DNA of 18,289 bases, taken from the NCBI GenBank assembly GCA_900547305.1, contig URGH01000052.1, positions 1 to 18,289 on the forward strand, given 5' to 3'. How positions within the stretch are numbered: position 1 is the first letter of the stretch; each line of letters opens with the position of its first letter. This document shows positions 1 through 6,880 of this stretch, in pieces. The notes below the pieces were generated by a model. The model saw only the letters and a program-made list of their open reading frames with translations. It was not told the DNA's origin and ran no database searches. Position numbers and translations under genes: made by a program. The stretch comes from an uncultured Oscillospiraceae bacterium. GTDB taxonomy: Bacteria > Bacillota > Clostridia > Oscillospirales > Acutalibacteraceae.

Positions 1-30
1 TATTATGCAAAATTTTGTTTCGTAGGCGCG

Positions 31-47
31 ACAGGTTCGAGTCCTGT
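31..47 (+). other. tRNA T-arm-like hairpin (possible tRNA 3' fragment)
   Basis: ACAGG, a seven-base loop TTCGAGT and CCTGT form a perfect T arm, and the segment contains the B-box-like GGTTCGAGTCC. The bases to the left do not fold into a convincing anticodon arm, no encoded CCA follows, and transposase-like coding sequence begins within about ten bases. It may be the 3' end of a tRNA cut by the window or a tRNA fragment fused to insertion-sequence debris. No amino-acid identity can be given. Confidence 0.35.
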
Positions 48-55
48 CACACTAT

Positions 56-205
56 ACTGACGGTTTTACCGAAGGCTGTAATAACAAAATTAAAGTTCTT
101 AAAAGAAACGCATACGGTTACAAAAATTTCAGAAGATTCAGAAACCGCATTTTACATATATTTTCTCATAAACAACTAAATAAAGAACAAGCAGCTGCCT
201 ATTAG
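56..205 (+). pseudogene. ISL3-family transposase, C-terminal remnant
   Basis: Reading from 56 to the TAG at 203-205 gives about 49 residues starting TDGFTEGCNNKIKVLKRNAY and continuing with GYKNFRRFRNRILHIF. This is the pattern at the C-terminus of ISL3-type DDE transposases: the catalytic-domain E in the (S/T)(N/D)GxxEG segment, then NxxKxxKRxAYGY and FRxRIL. The frame is closed by a TAG at 23-25, and the bases before about position 53 do not look like transposase, so at least within this window the gene is truncated and has no start. It is probably a decayed insertion rather than an active element, although the missing left part lies outside the window. Confidence 0.75.
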
Positions 206-265
206 CAAACTGCTTGCACTCAATTTCTCATTTTAACTCTTTACCCCAACTATTGACAAAGAGCC
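56..265 (+). mobile_element. Right-end remnant of an ISL3-type insertion sequence
   Basis: The remnant spans the transposase C-terminus and about 60 bp of non-coding sequence up to 265. Read inward from 265 on the minus strand the end is GGCTCTTTGTCAATAG, which resembles the GGCTCTTTGTCAA-type terminal repeats I associate with ISL3 elements; that likeness is from memory. The left end is outside the window or lost. The element sits just beyond the terminator of the leftward operon, a common tolerated site. A shorter inverted repeat, AAGCAG with CTGCTT, lies around 189-215. Confidence 0.5.
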
Positions 266-269
266 AATA

Positions 270-318
270 AAAGGACTGCTTTCTTAGGGCGCTGAACCCG
301 AGAGAAAGCAGTCTTTTT
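270..318 (-). terminator. Bidirectional intrinsic terminator of the leftward operon
   Basis: An 11-bp perfect stem (274-284 with 303-313, GACTGCTTTCT and its complement) extends by A-T and G-T pairs at the base. An apical GGG/CCC pairing at 287-289 and 297-299 lies inside the loop. On the minus strand it is followed by a U-rich run, and it lies 22 bp beyond the stop of the DUF975-like gene. On the plus strand TTTTT follows as well, so it may also stop transcription coming from the insertion-sequence side. Confidence 0.8.
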
Positions 319-339
319 AATTTTATATCGGTATTTAAC

Positions 340-1143
340 TTATGCCCCCGCGACAAACGTAGGTACGTCGGGCGTATTTTTAAGCTCCTCAAACGAGTTG
401 TATTCCGCTATTGCAAAGCGGGTATGAACGCACACGGCGGCTATAAAATACGGCATTGTAAATATAAGCGGTATAAAGGTAAGCGAAAGCAATATCCAAC
501 CGGCAAAGCTGAAGAAAAGATATAAAAAATCAAGCATTGTTCTTTTATATATAACGCAGGACATATGAATTGCCTCGGACGCGTCCATTTTTTCATCCGC
601 TACCGAAAGCACAGGCGCCGCGTAATACCGCAGCATTATAAAGAAAAGCAGTACAGACGCCACGGTTTTTAAGAATAAAGAGAGGTAATAAAGGTTTGAG
701 GTCCAAAGCGGTATCGGAATATCGAGCAGGTCATAAATTTTAACCCCGCCGAATATATCAACTATTTTAGCGGGCAGGAAAAGGATTATCGCAAAGAAAG
801 CAAGCCGCAGGCACAGCCCCGTTATAAGCCGCATAGCGCGCATATACTCGGCTTTGCCCGAGAAAAAGTAAAATACCGCAAGCGGGCTGTCATCCGCGCC
901 GAAAAGCAGGCGCCAGAAAAACCTTACAAGCCCGTGAATAAGCGGGAACAAAAGCAGAAAACAAAGTATAGCTTCGCAGATATACGCGGCGGTATCTCCG
1001 CCAACATAGCTTATGAGCGAGGCTATGCCCGAAATGATTATAAATACCGAAATCACCGCCATACATGCGGTAATGGCTTTGAGCCAATTGTTTTTAAGTG
1101 CCGTTCGGGCGGTTAGCTTTACTACCGAGCTTGACGCTGTCAT
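340..1143 (-). CDS. DUF975-like multi-pass membrane protein
   Basis: The product is a predicted 267-residue integral membrane protein of unknown function. Hydrophobic segments lie at about residues 24-47, 56-78, 108-131, 152-172, 205-226 and 228-245. The second half, with RYYAAPVLSVAD followed by EAIHMSCVIYKR, an aromatic-rich stretch and SFAGWILL, follows the pattern of DUF975 (S-xx-KR, then LSFIGW-like and PY motifs). An in-frame GTG at 1152 would add three residues but sits almost on the Shine-Dalgarno AAAGGA at 1155-1160, so the ATG at 1143 with a spacing of about ten bases is preferred. It is the last gene of the leftward unit, 50 bp after pcrA, and the terminator follows. The family assignment is by motif recall, and no substrate or role can be stated. 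Confidence 0.7.
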   Translation of the reverse strand: MTASSSVVKLTARTALKNNWLKAITACMAVISVFIIISGIASLISYVGGDTAAYICEAILCFLLLFPLIHGLVRFFWRLLFGADDSPLAVFYFFSGKAEYMRAMRLITGLCLRLAFFAIILFLPAKIVDIFGGVKIYDLLDIPIPLWTSNLYYLSLFLKTVASVLLFFIMLRYYAAPVLSVADEKMDASEAIHMSCVIYKRTMLDFLYLFFSFAGWILLSLTFIPLIFTMPYFIAAVCVHTRFAIAEYNSFEELKNTPDVPTFVAGA

Positions 1144-1193
1144 TATAAACACATCCTTTATATATACTATACCGCTAAAAAATGAAGATTTAA

Positions 1194-3533
1194 TTACAAA
1201 ACTGTTAATTTGGCATATGCCGCCATAAGTTTTTTGGTACCCACGGTGTTAAAAGCCACTTCAAGCAACATATCGCCGCCCATAGGCTTTACGGAAAGTA
1301 TAAGCCCCTCGCCGAAAACCTTATGACTGACCCGCTGACCCGCCGTATATTTCACGGCGCTTGCTTTAGGCGCGGCGGCCGCTTTGCCGTAAGCGTTTCT
1401 TTCTGAATATGAAGAGTGCACGGCGTTGTATGACGGTTTTGCCGCCGCGCGCCTATATCCCTCAAAGCTGCACAACTGCTCGGGTATCTCCTTTAAAAAG
1501 CGCGAGGGCATATTGCGGTTGGTTGAGCCGAAAAGCAGGCGCATATATGCGTTTGTAACGGTAAGGGTCTTTTTGGCGCGGGTAATTGCAACATAGGCAA
1601 GCCTGCGTTCCTCTTCCATTTCCTCCGCTCCTGCGTAAATTGACTGGTTCCCGGGGAAAATGCCCTCCTCCATACCTATAAGGAAAACGTTATTGAATTC
1701 AAGCCCCTTTGCCGAGTGTATGGTCATAAGCACTACGCTGTCTTCCGTGGTATCAAGTGAATCAATATCGCTTACAAGCGCCGTTTGCTCTAAGAAATCG
1801 GAAAGGCTGGGCTCTTCGGTATCCTGCTCATACTGGGCTATTGTAGAGGCAAACTCCGCCACGTTTTGCAGCCGATCCTCCTGCTTTTCGGGTTCTTCGT
1901 CACTTTCGGTCAAAGATAAGCGGTAGCCCGTTTTTTCAAGAATTTCGGCAAGCAGGTCGGATATTGAAATATCCGACGACATTTCGGTGAGCTCTTCAAT
2001 AATATCGCAAAAGCCGCGAAGCCTTACCGCCGCGCGGGATAAAGCGGCAAATTCATCCGCTCGTTTTATTACCTCAAACAGCGAAATACCCAGTTCTGCG
2101 GCTATTTGCGCGGCGTTTGCCATAGTGGTTTCGCCTATGCCGCGTTTCGGCTCGTTTATAATTCTGCGCAGGCGTAAATCGTCGTTATTATTGTTTATAA
2201 GCTGCAAATAGGCTATTACGTCCTTTATTTCCTTACGGTCAAAAAAGCGCAAGCCGCCTATAACGCGGTAAGCAATGCCGCTGCGAGCAAAAACGGTTTC
2301 AACAGAGCCTGACTGCGCGTTCATTCGGTAAAGCACGGCGTGGTCGGAAAATTTAGCGCCGTTTTTCACGTTTTCAAGAATACGGTCGGCAATATACCGC
2401 GCCTCTCCACGCTCGTCGTCCGCTGTAAATACGTTTATTTTCTCGCCGGTGCCGTTATCCGTCCAAAGGGTTTTGCCCTTTCTGCCGCGGTTGTTTTTTA
2501 TAACCGCGTTTGCGGCGTCTAAAATATTTGAGGTGGAGCGGTAATTCTGCTCAAGGCGGATAACCTTGGCGTTTTTGTATTCATCCTCAAAATTCAGTAT
2601 GTTTTCAATTGTAGCGCCGCGGAAACGGTAAATACTCTGGTCGTCGTCTCCCACAACGCAGATGTTGTTTTCGCCGGAAGACAATAGCCTTACAAGCTCA
2701 TATTGCGCGTGGTTCGTATCCTGGTATTCATCCACCATAACATAGCGGAATTTGCCCGTGCAGTAATCGAGCGCCTCGGTATCGGTTTGCAAAAGCCGCA
2801 CGGTGTTGAAAATCATATCGTCAAAGTCCATGGCGTCGGCTTCTACAAGTCGTTTTTGGTATATTCTGTAAAGCTCGGCTACGGTTTTAAGGCGCAAATC
2901 GTCGCCCGCCTGCGCTTTATATTCGGCAGGGGAGATAAGCTTTTCCTTAGCGTCGGATATTGCGGAAAGCACGCGTTTGTGCGGTAAAAGCTTTTCGTCA
3001 ATTTCGTGCGCTTTCATAATTTGTTTCATTAAGCGGCGTTGGTCGTCGGTATCGTATATAGTAAAGTGCGAGGTATAGCCGATACTCTCGGCATAGCGCC
3101 TCAGCAGTTTGCCGCAAACCGAGTGAAATGTGCCCGCCCAAATATCGTTTGCGTCTTCACCCAAGCGCGCGGCTATTCGCTCTTTTAACTCGCCCGCCGC
3201 CTTGTTTGTAAAGGTAATGGCTAAAATTTGCCACGGGCGAACCGGGTGCACTGAAAAAATGCCGTTCGGTACATAATCGGTAACGCCGTTTAAATAGTCC
3301 TCACCCGCTTTAATATCTTCCTCGGTAACAGCGGGGCAGTAGGTGCTGTTATATCCGTCCCCGAATTTTACAAGATTTGCAATTCGGTTGACAAGCACGG
3401 TGGTCTTTCCGCTGCCTGCGCCCGCAAGTATTAAAAGCGGACCGTTGACGGTTGTAACCGCCTTGAACTGCATATCGTTCATATGTATAAAATACTTTTT
3501 TATAACTTCTTTTCTTAAATTTAAAAAATCCAT
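1194..3533 (-). CDS. pcrA: ATP-dependent 3'-5' DNA helicase PcrA/UvrD
   Basis: This is a superfamily 1A helicase that unwinds DNA in nucleotide excision repair, rolling-circle plasmid replication and removal of RecA or stalled polymerase. All motifs are visible: Walker A AGAGSGKT at 37-44, Ia ITFTNKAA at about 106-113, Walker B VDEYQDTN at 267-274, GDDDQSIYRFRGA at 295-307, EQNYRST at 328-334, TIHSAKGLEF at 604-613 and the VI motif with AYVAITRAKK around 646-655. The C-terminal segment at about 728-779 is the Tudor-like tail (YTAGQRVSHKVFGEG) that in PcrA contacts RNA polymerase. At 779 residues it exceeds typical PcrA, partly because of an insertion at 56-100 between motifs I and Ia. The ATG is preceded by GGAG at a spacing of seven, 12 bp after the PAP2 stop, which indicates co-transcription with the membrane-lipid genes upstream. 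Confidence 0.95.
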   Translation of the reverse strand: MDFLNLRKEVIKKYFIHMNDMQFKAVTTVNGPLLILAGAGSGKTTVLVNRIANLVKFGDGYNSTYCPAVTEEDIKAGEDYLNGVTDYVPNGIFSVHPVRPWQILAITFTNKAAGELKERIAARLGEDANDIWAGTFHSVCGKLLRRYAESIGYTSHFTIYDTDDQRRLMKQIMKAHEIDEKLLPHKRVLSAISDAKEKLISPAEYKAQAGDDLRLKTVAELYRIYQKRLVEADAMDFDDMIFNTVRLLQTDTEALDYCTGKFRYVMVDEYQDTNHAQYELVRLLSSGENNICVVGDDDQSIYRFRGATIENILNFEDEYKNAKVIRLEQNYRSTSNILDAANAVIKNNRGRKGKTLWTDNGTGEKINVFTADDERGEARYIADRILENVKNGAKFSDHAVLYRMNAQSGSVETVFARSGIAYRVIGGLRFFDRKEIKDVIAYLQLINNNNDDLRLRRIINEPKRGIGETTMANAAQIAAELGISLFEVIKRADEFAALSRAAVRLRGFCDIIEELTEMSSDISISDLLAEILEKTGYRLSLTESDEEPEKQEDRLQNVAEFASTIAQYEQDTEEPSLSDFLEQTALVSDIDSLDTTEDSVVLMTIHSAKGLEFNNVFLIGMEEGIFPGNQSIYAGAEEMEEERRLAYVAITRAKKTLTVTNAYMRLLFGSTNRNMPSRFLKEIPEQLCSFEGYRRAAAKPSYNAVHSSYSERNAYGKAAAAPKASAVKYTAGQRVSHKVFGEGLILSVKPMGGDMLLEVAFNTVGTKKLMAAYAKLTVL

Positions 3534-3545
3534 TTTTTTCTCCGG

Positions 3546-4223
3546 TCAGGCGGTTTCTTTTGCGGCGACGCGTTTTTTTATGCGGTCGGGCAGCATATAG
3601 GCAAAGGGGAAAGCCACGGCGCACACAGCCAGAGCCGCAACAATATCAATTATAGAGTGCTGCTTTAGAAACACGGTGGAAATGCTTATAAGCACCGTTA
3701 AAGTAACGAGAATTGCCTGCCACAGTGGGGTGCGGAGCGGTTTGCAGTAAAGGGTGGTGAAATAAACCGCAAACGAGCCTATAACGTGCAGCGAAGGGCA
3801 GACGTTTGTGTTCGTATCAAAATTATAAAGCGCCTTTACAATATCCACGCAGAAATTATCCCGCTGAAATTCGGTGGGGCGCAGTTCCTGCTTTGTGGGG
3901 TAAAAAATATATATAACGGTGGTAATTGTGTAGGATATAATGATAAAATACATAAGCTTTTTAAAGGCGGGAACATCAAAAAGCAGTGTGTAAAGGTGTA
4001 TTCCCACCAAAAAGACAAACCAAAAATAATATGGGAAAACGAAAAATTCGCAAAACGGAATTTTTGCGTCAAACGCCGCCTCAACAGGGTGGTAATTAAG
4101 CGACAAACCGCGCTCCAAAAGCCAAAAGGTCGCGCCGTAAACAGGCCAGTAAAGCAGTAAAAACAGGTGCTTAAATTCGGGAGTGTTTATATTGCTCGGT
4201 CGTAATTTTCTATAATCTACCAT
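3546..4223 (-). CDS. PAP2-family membrane phosphatase
   Basis: The product is a predicted 225-residue, roughly six-helix membrane protein of the phosphatidic acid phosphatase type 2 superfamily, which removes phosphate from lipid phosphates. The signature is partial: KQELRP at 111-116 stands for the K-x-RP element, CPSLHV at 142-147 is the PSGH-like catalytic loop, and QHSIID with H189 and D193 is the last His-Asp element. The Arg of the usual SRxxxxxH block is not conserved (STVFLKQH). This is typical of the branch annotated 'PAP2 family protein' near inositol-lipid enzymes. It overlaps the glycosyltransferase by 14 bp. Alternative starts are GTG at 4229, better spaced from AAGGA at 4238-4242, and ATG at 4238, which is too close to it. 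Lipid phosphatase activity is inferred and the substrate is unknown. Confidence 0.8.
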   Translation of the reverse strand: MVDYRKLRPSNINTPEFKHLFLLLYWPVYGATFWLLERGLSLNYHPVEAAFDAKIPFCEFFVFPYYFWFVFLVGIHLYTLLFDVPAFKKLMYFIIISYTITTVIYIFYPTKQELRPTEFQRDNFCVDIVKALYNFDTNTNVCPSLHVIGSFAVYFTTLYCKPLRTPLWQAILVTLTVLISISTVFLKQHSIIDIVAALAVCAVAFPFAYMLPDRIKKRVAAKETA

Positions 4224-5340
4224 ATACACAATCTGCATCCTTAACAATATATTCTCTGATAATATCGGCAGCGCAGCCGGAAAACTCATTTTTGAGCGTT
4301 TGGGACATACGGCTTAGCATACCCGGAATTTCGAGATAATCGCACACCGCGTCGCACAGCTCAATAGCGCCTTCGCGCATATCGGCGCAGCCGTTGGAAA
4401 TAAAAAATTCTATATTCCGCGTTTCGCAGCCGGGCACGGCGTCAATAAACAGCATAGGCAAGCTCTTTACAGCCGCCTCGGTGGTGCTTAAACCCCCGGG
4501 CTTTGTCATAATAAGCTCCGCCGCATCCATATAAAGCGGCATACGGCTTGTAAACCCTATTACCCGCACATTATCGGGCAGGGGATATTTTGTAAGCGAG
4601 CGGTAGAGCTTTACGTTATTGCCGCAAATTATAACAAGTATCGCGTCCTCGGGCAGCTGCTGCGGCAAAAGCTCGGCTAAATCCTTAATGGGTCCGCAGC
4701 CCATACTGCCGCACATTAAAAGCACTACACGTTTATTTTGCGGGAGCGACAGCGTGCGTTTAGCCCGTTGCGGCTCTGTTTTACCGTAAAAATCATGCCG
4801 CACGGGAATACCCGAGGGAACAATGCGGGAGAGGGGCAGACCGTTATTTGCAAATTCTTCGGTAAGTTTTTTGTGCGGGATAAAATATGCGTCCATATTC
4901 GTCTGATTAACGCCCGGCGAGCAGGTGTAATCGGTCGCGACGAAATAGGAGCGTATATTTATTTTGCGCCGTTTTTTAAGCTCGGTCATCATCATTGCCG
5001 AGAAAACGTGGGTGCAAACCACTGCGTCGTACTTTTCGGTCTGCAAAAATTCGTAGAGCGACTCGCACCCCTTAATTACAAGCTCGTAAATAAGGGAGTC
5101 GTCGCCGTCCTTCGGGGGGTGGTTTTCTTCAAAACGGTAGCTTACGCCGAACAACTTTGGGAACTTGCGGTATATAAAAACATGCCCCTTGCTTATAAGC
5201 TTCGATTTTTCGGGCGACCAGAAGGCCAGTGCGTCCTTTATATCACATTCGTCGTTATTATTCATAAAACACTCTTTTATAGCCTTGGCGGCGGAGTTGT
5301 GCCCCTCGCCCGTGTTGCAGGATAATATCAGCAATCGCAT
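4210..5340 (-). CDS. GT28/MGDG-synthase-type glycosyltransferase (diacylglycerol glycosyltransferase-like)
   Basis: The 376-residue product has the two-domain GT-B layout of MGDG synthases and UgtP. The N-terminal MGDG-synthase domain begins LLILSCNTGEGHNSAA (GEGHNSAA at 11-18), the linker leads to VLLMCGSMGCG (about 206-216), and the nucleotide-sugar site TKPGGLSTTE is at 279-288. These enzymes move glucose or galactose from UDP-sugar to diacylglycerol on the inner face of the membrane, making glycolipids and lipoteichoic-acid anchors. The exact sugar and acceptor cannot be told from motifs. The start is supported by AAGGA five bases before the ATG. The 5' end overlaps the acyltransferase gene by 13 bp and the 3' end overlaps the PAP2 gene, so translation of the three is probably coupled. 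Confidence 0.85.
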   Translation of the reverse strand: MRLLILSCNTGEGHNSAAKAIKECFMNNNDECDIKDALAFWSPEKSKLISKGHVFIYRKFPKLFGVSYRFEENHPPKDGDDSLIYELVIKGCESLYEFLQTEKYDAVVCTHVFSAMMMTELKKRRKINIRSYFVATDYTCSPGVNQTNMDAYFIPHKKLTEEFANNGLPLSRIVPSGIPVRHDFYGKTEPQRAKRTLSLPQNKRVVLLMCGSMGCGPIKDLAELLPQQLPEDAILVIICGNNVKLYRSLTKYPLPDNVRVIGFTSRMPLYMDAAELIMTKPGGLSTTEAAVKSLPMLFIDAVPGCETRNIEFFISNGCADMREGAIELCDAVCDYLEIPGMLSRMSQTLKNEFSGCAADIIREYIVKDADCVYGRL

Positions 5341-5810
5341 TTTTTCCTTGTTTCTCTCCTTATCATTCTGTCACGCAGCTTTATAAGATGCGGTCTGTTA
5401 TACCGCTGAATAAGAATAAACGGAATATTGCAGAATATAAATACAAGCATTAAAATTATTCCGATATAATTTTTCCAAATAACATATATCCCCACCGAAA
5501 AAACGCAGAGCCAGCAATGAATAAATTCCGCAACGCAGGTTTCCCTTATAAGCGCGGTAAGGCTTTCGCTTGTGGCGTCGTATGTAACGCGCTTAGGCAG
5601 CATATCCCGCATAACGCGGCTCATATCCGGCAGGCGGGTTTTCCATTTTTTAATTCCCAAACATTCATAAACCGCGCCGCCGTTTTCCCAACTGCGCGCA
5701 CGGTAAATAAAGCCGTCTTCACTGAAACGGCCTCGGGGCAGAGATTCACCTATATAATGAGCAAGAACGCCTAATACGGCTACATAAACAATGCTCATCA
5801 CCAATTTCAT
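5328..5810 (-). CDS. CrtO-like membrane acyltransferase (glycosyl-diaponeurosporenoate acyltransferase family)
   Basis: The small 160-residue protein has an N-terminal helix (about 3-20) and two central helices (about 97-127). The motifs GIKKWKTRLPD at 52-62, ETCVAE with H98, and NIPFILIQRYNRP at 128-140 match the pattern of staphylococcal CrtO, which acylates the glucose of a carotenoid glycoside. No carotenoid genes are visible here, so the substrate is more likely another glycosylated lipid, perhaps the product of the adjacent glycosyltransferase; this is inference. The protein appears complete. It starts 4-5 bases after GGTGAT and is the first gene of the leftward unit. Internal ATG at 5798 is an alternative start. 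Confidence 0.65.
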   Translation of the reverse strand: MKLVMSIVYVAVLGVLAHYIGESLPRGRFSEDGFIYRARSWENGGAVYECLGIKKWKTRLPDMSRVMRDMLPKRVTYDATSESLTALIRETCVAEFIHCWLCVFSVGIYVIWKNYIGIILMLVFIFCNIPFILIQRYNRPHLIKLRDRMIRRETRKKCDC

Positions 5811-5827
5811 TTAATCACCCAAGTAAG

Positions 5828-5840
5828 TTAGTATAACTAA
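5828..5840. promoter_or_regulatory. 13-bp perfect palindrome at the leftward promoter
   Basis: TTAGT-ATA-ACTAA is a perfect inverted repeat that touches the -10 of the leftward promoter and covers its likely transcription start. Its position is that of a repressor operator, but no regulator gene is present and an AT-rich sequence can give such a palindrome by chance. Confidence 0.3.
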
Positions 5841-5867
5841 TATAACATAAATCTTTGTATATCGCAA
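5839..5867 (-). promoter_or_regulatory. Sigma-A-like promoter of the acyltransferase-glycosyltransferase-PAP2-pcrA unit
   Basis: On the minus strand TTGCGA (5862-5867) and TATATT (5839-5844) are separated by 17 bp, ahead of the acyltransferase ATG at 5810. The -10 matches TATAAT at five of six positions and the -35 matches TTGACA at four. Confidence 0.55.
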
Positions 5868-5886
5868 CAAAAATATTTAAAAAAGA

Positions 5887-5924
5887 AAAGGTTAAAAAAA
5901 GGTTACAAAATTGCGCAAAGGTTG
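5887..5924 (+). repeat. Three AAAGGTT direct repeats upstream of yicC
   Basis: AAAGGTTA occurs at 5887-5894 and 5898-5905, and AAAGGTTG at 5917-5924, the last running into the -35 of the yicC promoter. The starts are 11 and 19 bp apart. They could bind a regulator, but the region is A-rich and no known site is recognised. Confidence 0.35.
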
Positions 5925-5951
5925 ACTTTAAGGGGTGTTTTTTGGTAAAAT
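5922..5951 (+). promoter_or_regulatory. Sigma-A-like promoter of the yicC-to-rsgA operon
   Basis: TTGACT (5922-5927) and TAAAAT (5946-5951) are 18 bp apart, each one base from consensus. The yicC ATG at 5984 follows after a short leader with GGAAG as ribosome-binding site. It is the only strong promoter seen before the twelve-gene rightward run. Confidence 0.7.
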
Positions 5952-5983
5952 AATATGAATATGAAAATCGGAAGTGAAATTGA

Positions 5984-6862
5984 ATGGTCAAAAGTATGAC
6001 CGGCTTCGGCCGCGGCAAGCTCTGCGAAAACGGGCTTGAAGTAACGGTGGAGCTGAAATCGGTTAACCACAGATATTTTGAATTTTCTTCAAGACTGCCA
6101 CGCGGCTGCGCCTACCTTGAAGAGCCGCTTAAAGATTTTTGCCGCGGCAAAATTTCGCGCGGTAAGCTTGAAATATCGGTAACGGTTGAGGAAAGCGGGG
6201 CTGACAGCACGCTTATAGAAATAAACGAGCCCTTTGCCGACGCATATATTGCGGCGCTGAAAAAGCTCTCGGAGCGGTACGGAATTGAAAATGATATAAA
6301 ACTGACGTCTTTTGTGGGTGCACCCGATATTTTCAACGTGAAAAAGCAGCAGGCGGCGGAGGAAACCGTAACGGCAACAGTTCTTGCCGCGGCGGACGAA
6401 GCGCTTAAAGGCTTTATTGCAATGCGCGAAACAGAGGGCGCAAAGCTGGAGCGTGATGTGCGTTATCGCGCGGAGCTGATACTTGAAAAAGTTGAATTTG
6501 TTGAAAATAGGTCGCCCGAGACCGTAAAAGCGTACCGCGAAAAACTGGAGCAGAGAATAAGGGAACTTTTATGCGACGCGTCTGTCGACGAGCAGCGCTT
6601 ACTTACCGAAACGGCAATATTCGCCGATAAAACGGCGGTGGACGAGGAAACGGTGCGGCTGAGAAGTCACATAAGTCAGTTATGCGCTTTGCTTGAAAGC
6701 GACGAACCCGTGGGCAGAAAACTTGATTTTATAGTTCAGGAAATGAACAGGGAAGCGAATACCATAGGCTCAAAAGCGCAGGATATTGAAATTGCGCACA
6801 CGGTAGTTGATATTAAAGCCGAAATTGAAAAGATAAGAGAACAGATACAGAATATTGAATAA
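5984..6862 (+). CDS. yicC: YicC/YloC-family endoribonuclease
   Basis: The 292-residue protein begins with the family signature KSMTGFGRG (residues 3-11) and VELKSVNHRYFE, and ends in EIEKIREQIQNIE, the hallmark of the C-terminal DUF1732 region. The YicC-like N-terminal domain covers about 1-155 and DUF1732 about 207-292. Known members are metal-dependent endoribonucleases, E. coli YicC acting on the small RNA RyhB; targets in Clostridia are unknown. It is the first gene of the rightward operon, as yloC is upstream of remA and gmk in Bacillus. The ATG lies eight or nine bases after GGAAG and homologues usually start M-(I/V)-KSMTGFG, which supports this start. Confidence 0.93.
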   Translation: MVKSMTGFGRGKLCENGLEVTVELKSVNHRYFEFSSRLPRGCAYLEEPLKDFCRGKISRGKLEISVTVEESGADSTLIEINEPFADAYIAALKKLSERYGIENDIKLTSFVGAPDIFNVKKQQAAEETVTATVLAAADEALKGFIAMRETEGAKLERDVRYRAELILEKVEFVENRSPETVKAYREKLEQRIRELLCDASVDEQRLLTETAIFADKTAVDEETVRLRSHISQLCALLESDEPVGRKLDFIVQEMNREANTIGSKAQDIEIAHTVVDIKAEIEKIREQIQNIE

Positions 6863-6880
6863 GGAAAAGAGTGACGTTTA

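Noticed and set aside
1..55. A complete tRNA gene at the left edge, for example a Cys tRNA from the GCA in TATGCAAAAT.
   Set aside because: The anticodon stem does not pair around that triplet, no D arm or 5' acceptor strand lies in the window and no CCA follows. Only the T arm is supported.
250..262. A Spo0A-box-like TTTGTCAAT on the minus strand.
   Set aside because: It lies inside the presumed ISL3 terminal repeat and is not near a promoter of any gene read from it.
1144..1152. GTG start for the DUF975-like gene, three codons upstream.
   Set aside because: It is one or two bases from the AAAGGA ribosome-binding site, so the ATG at 1143 is the workable start.
4738..5325. A 195-codon plus-strand open frame.
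   Set aside because: It is antisense to the well-supported glycosyltransferase, has no ribosome-binding site and shows no protein-family motif.
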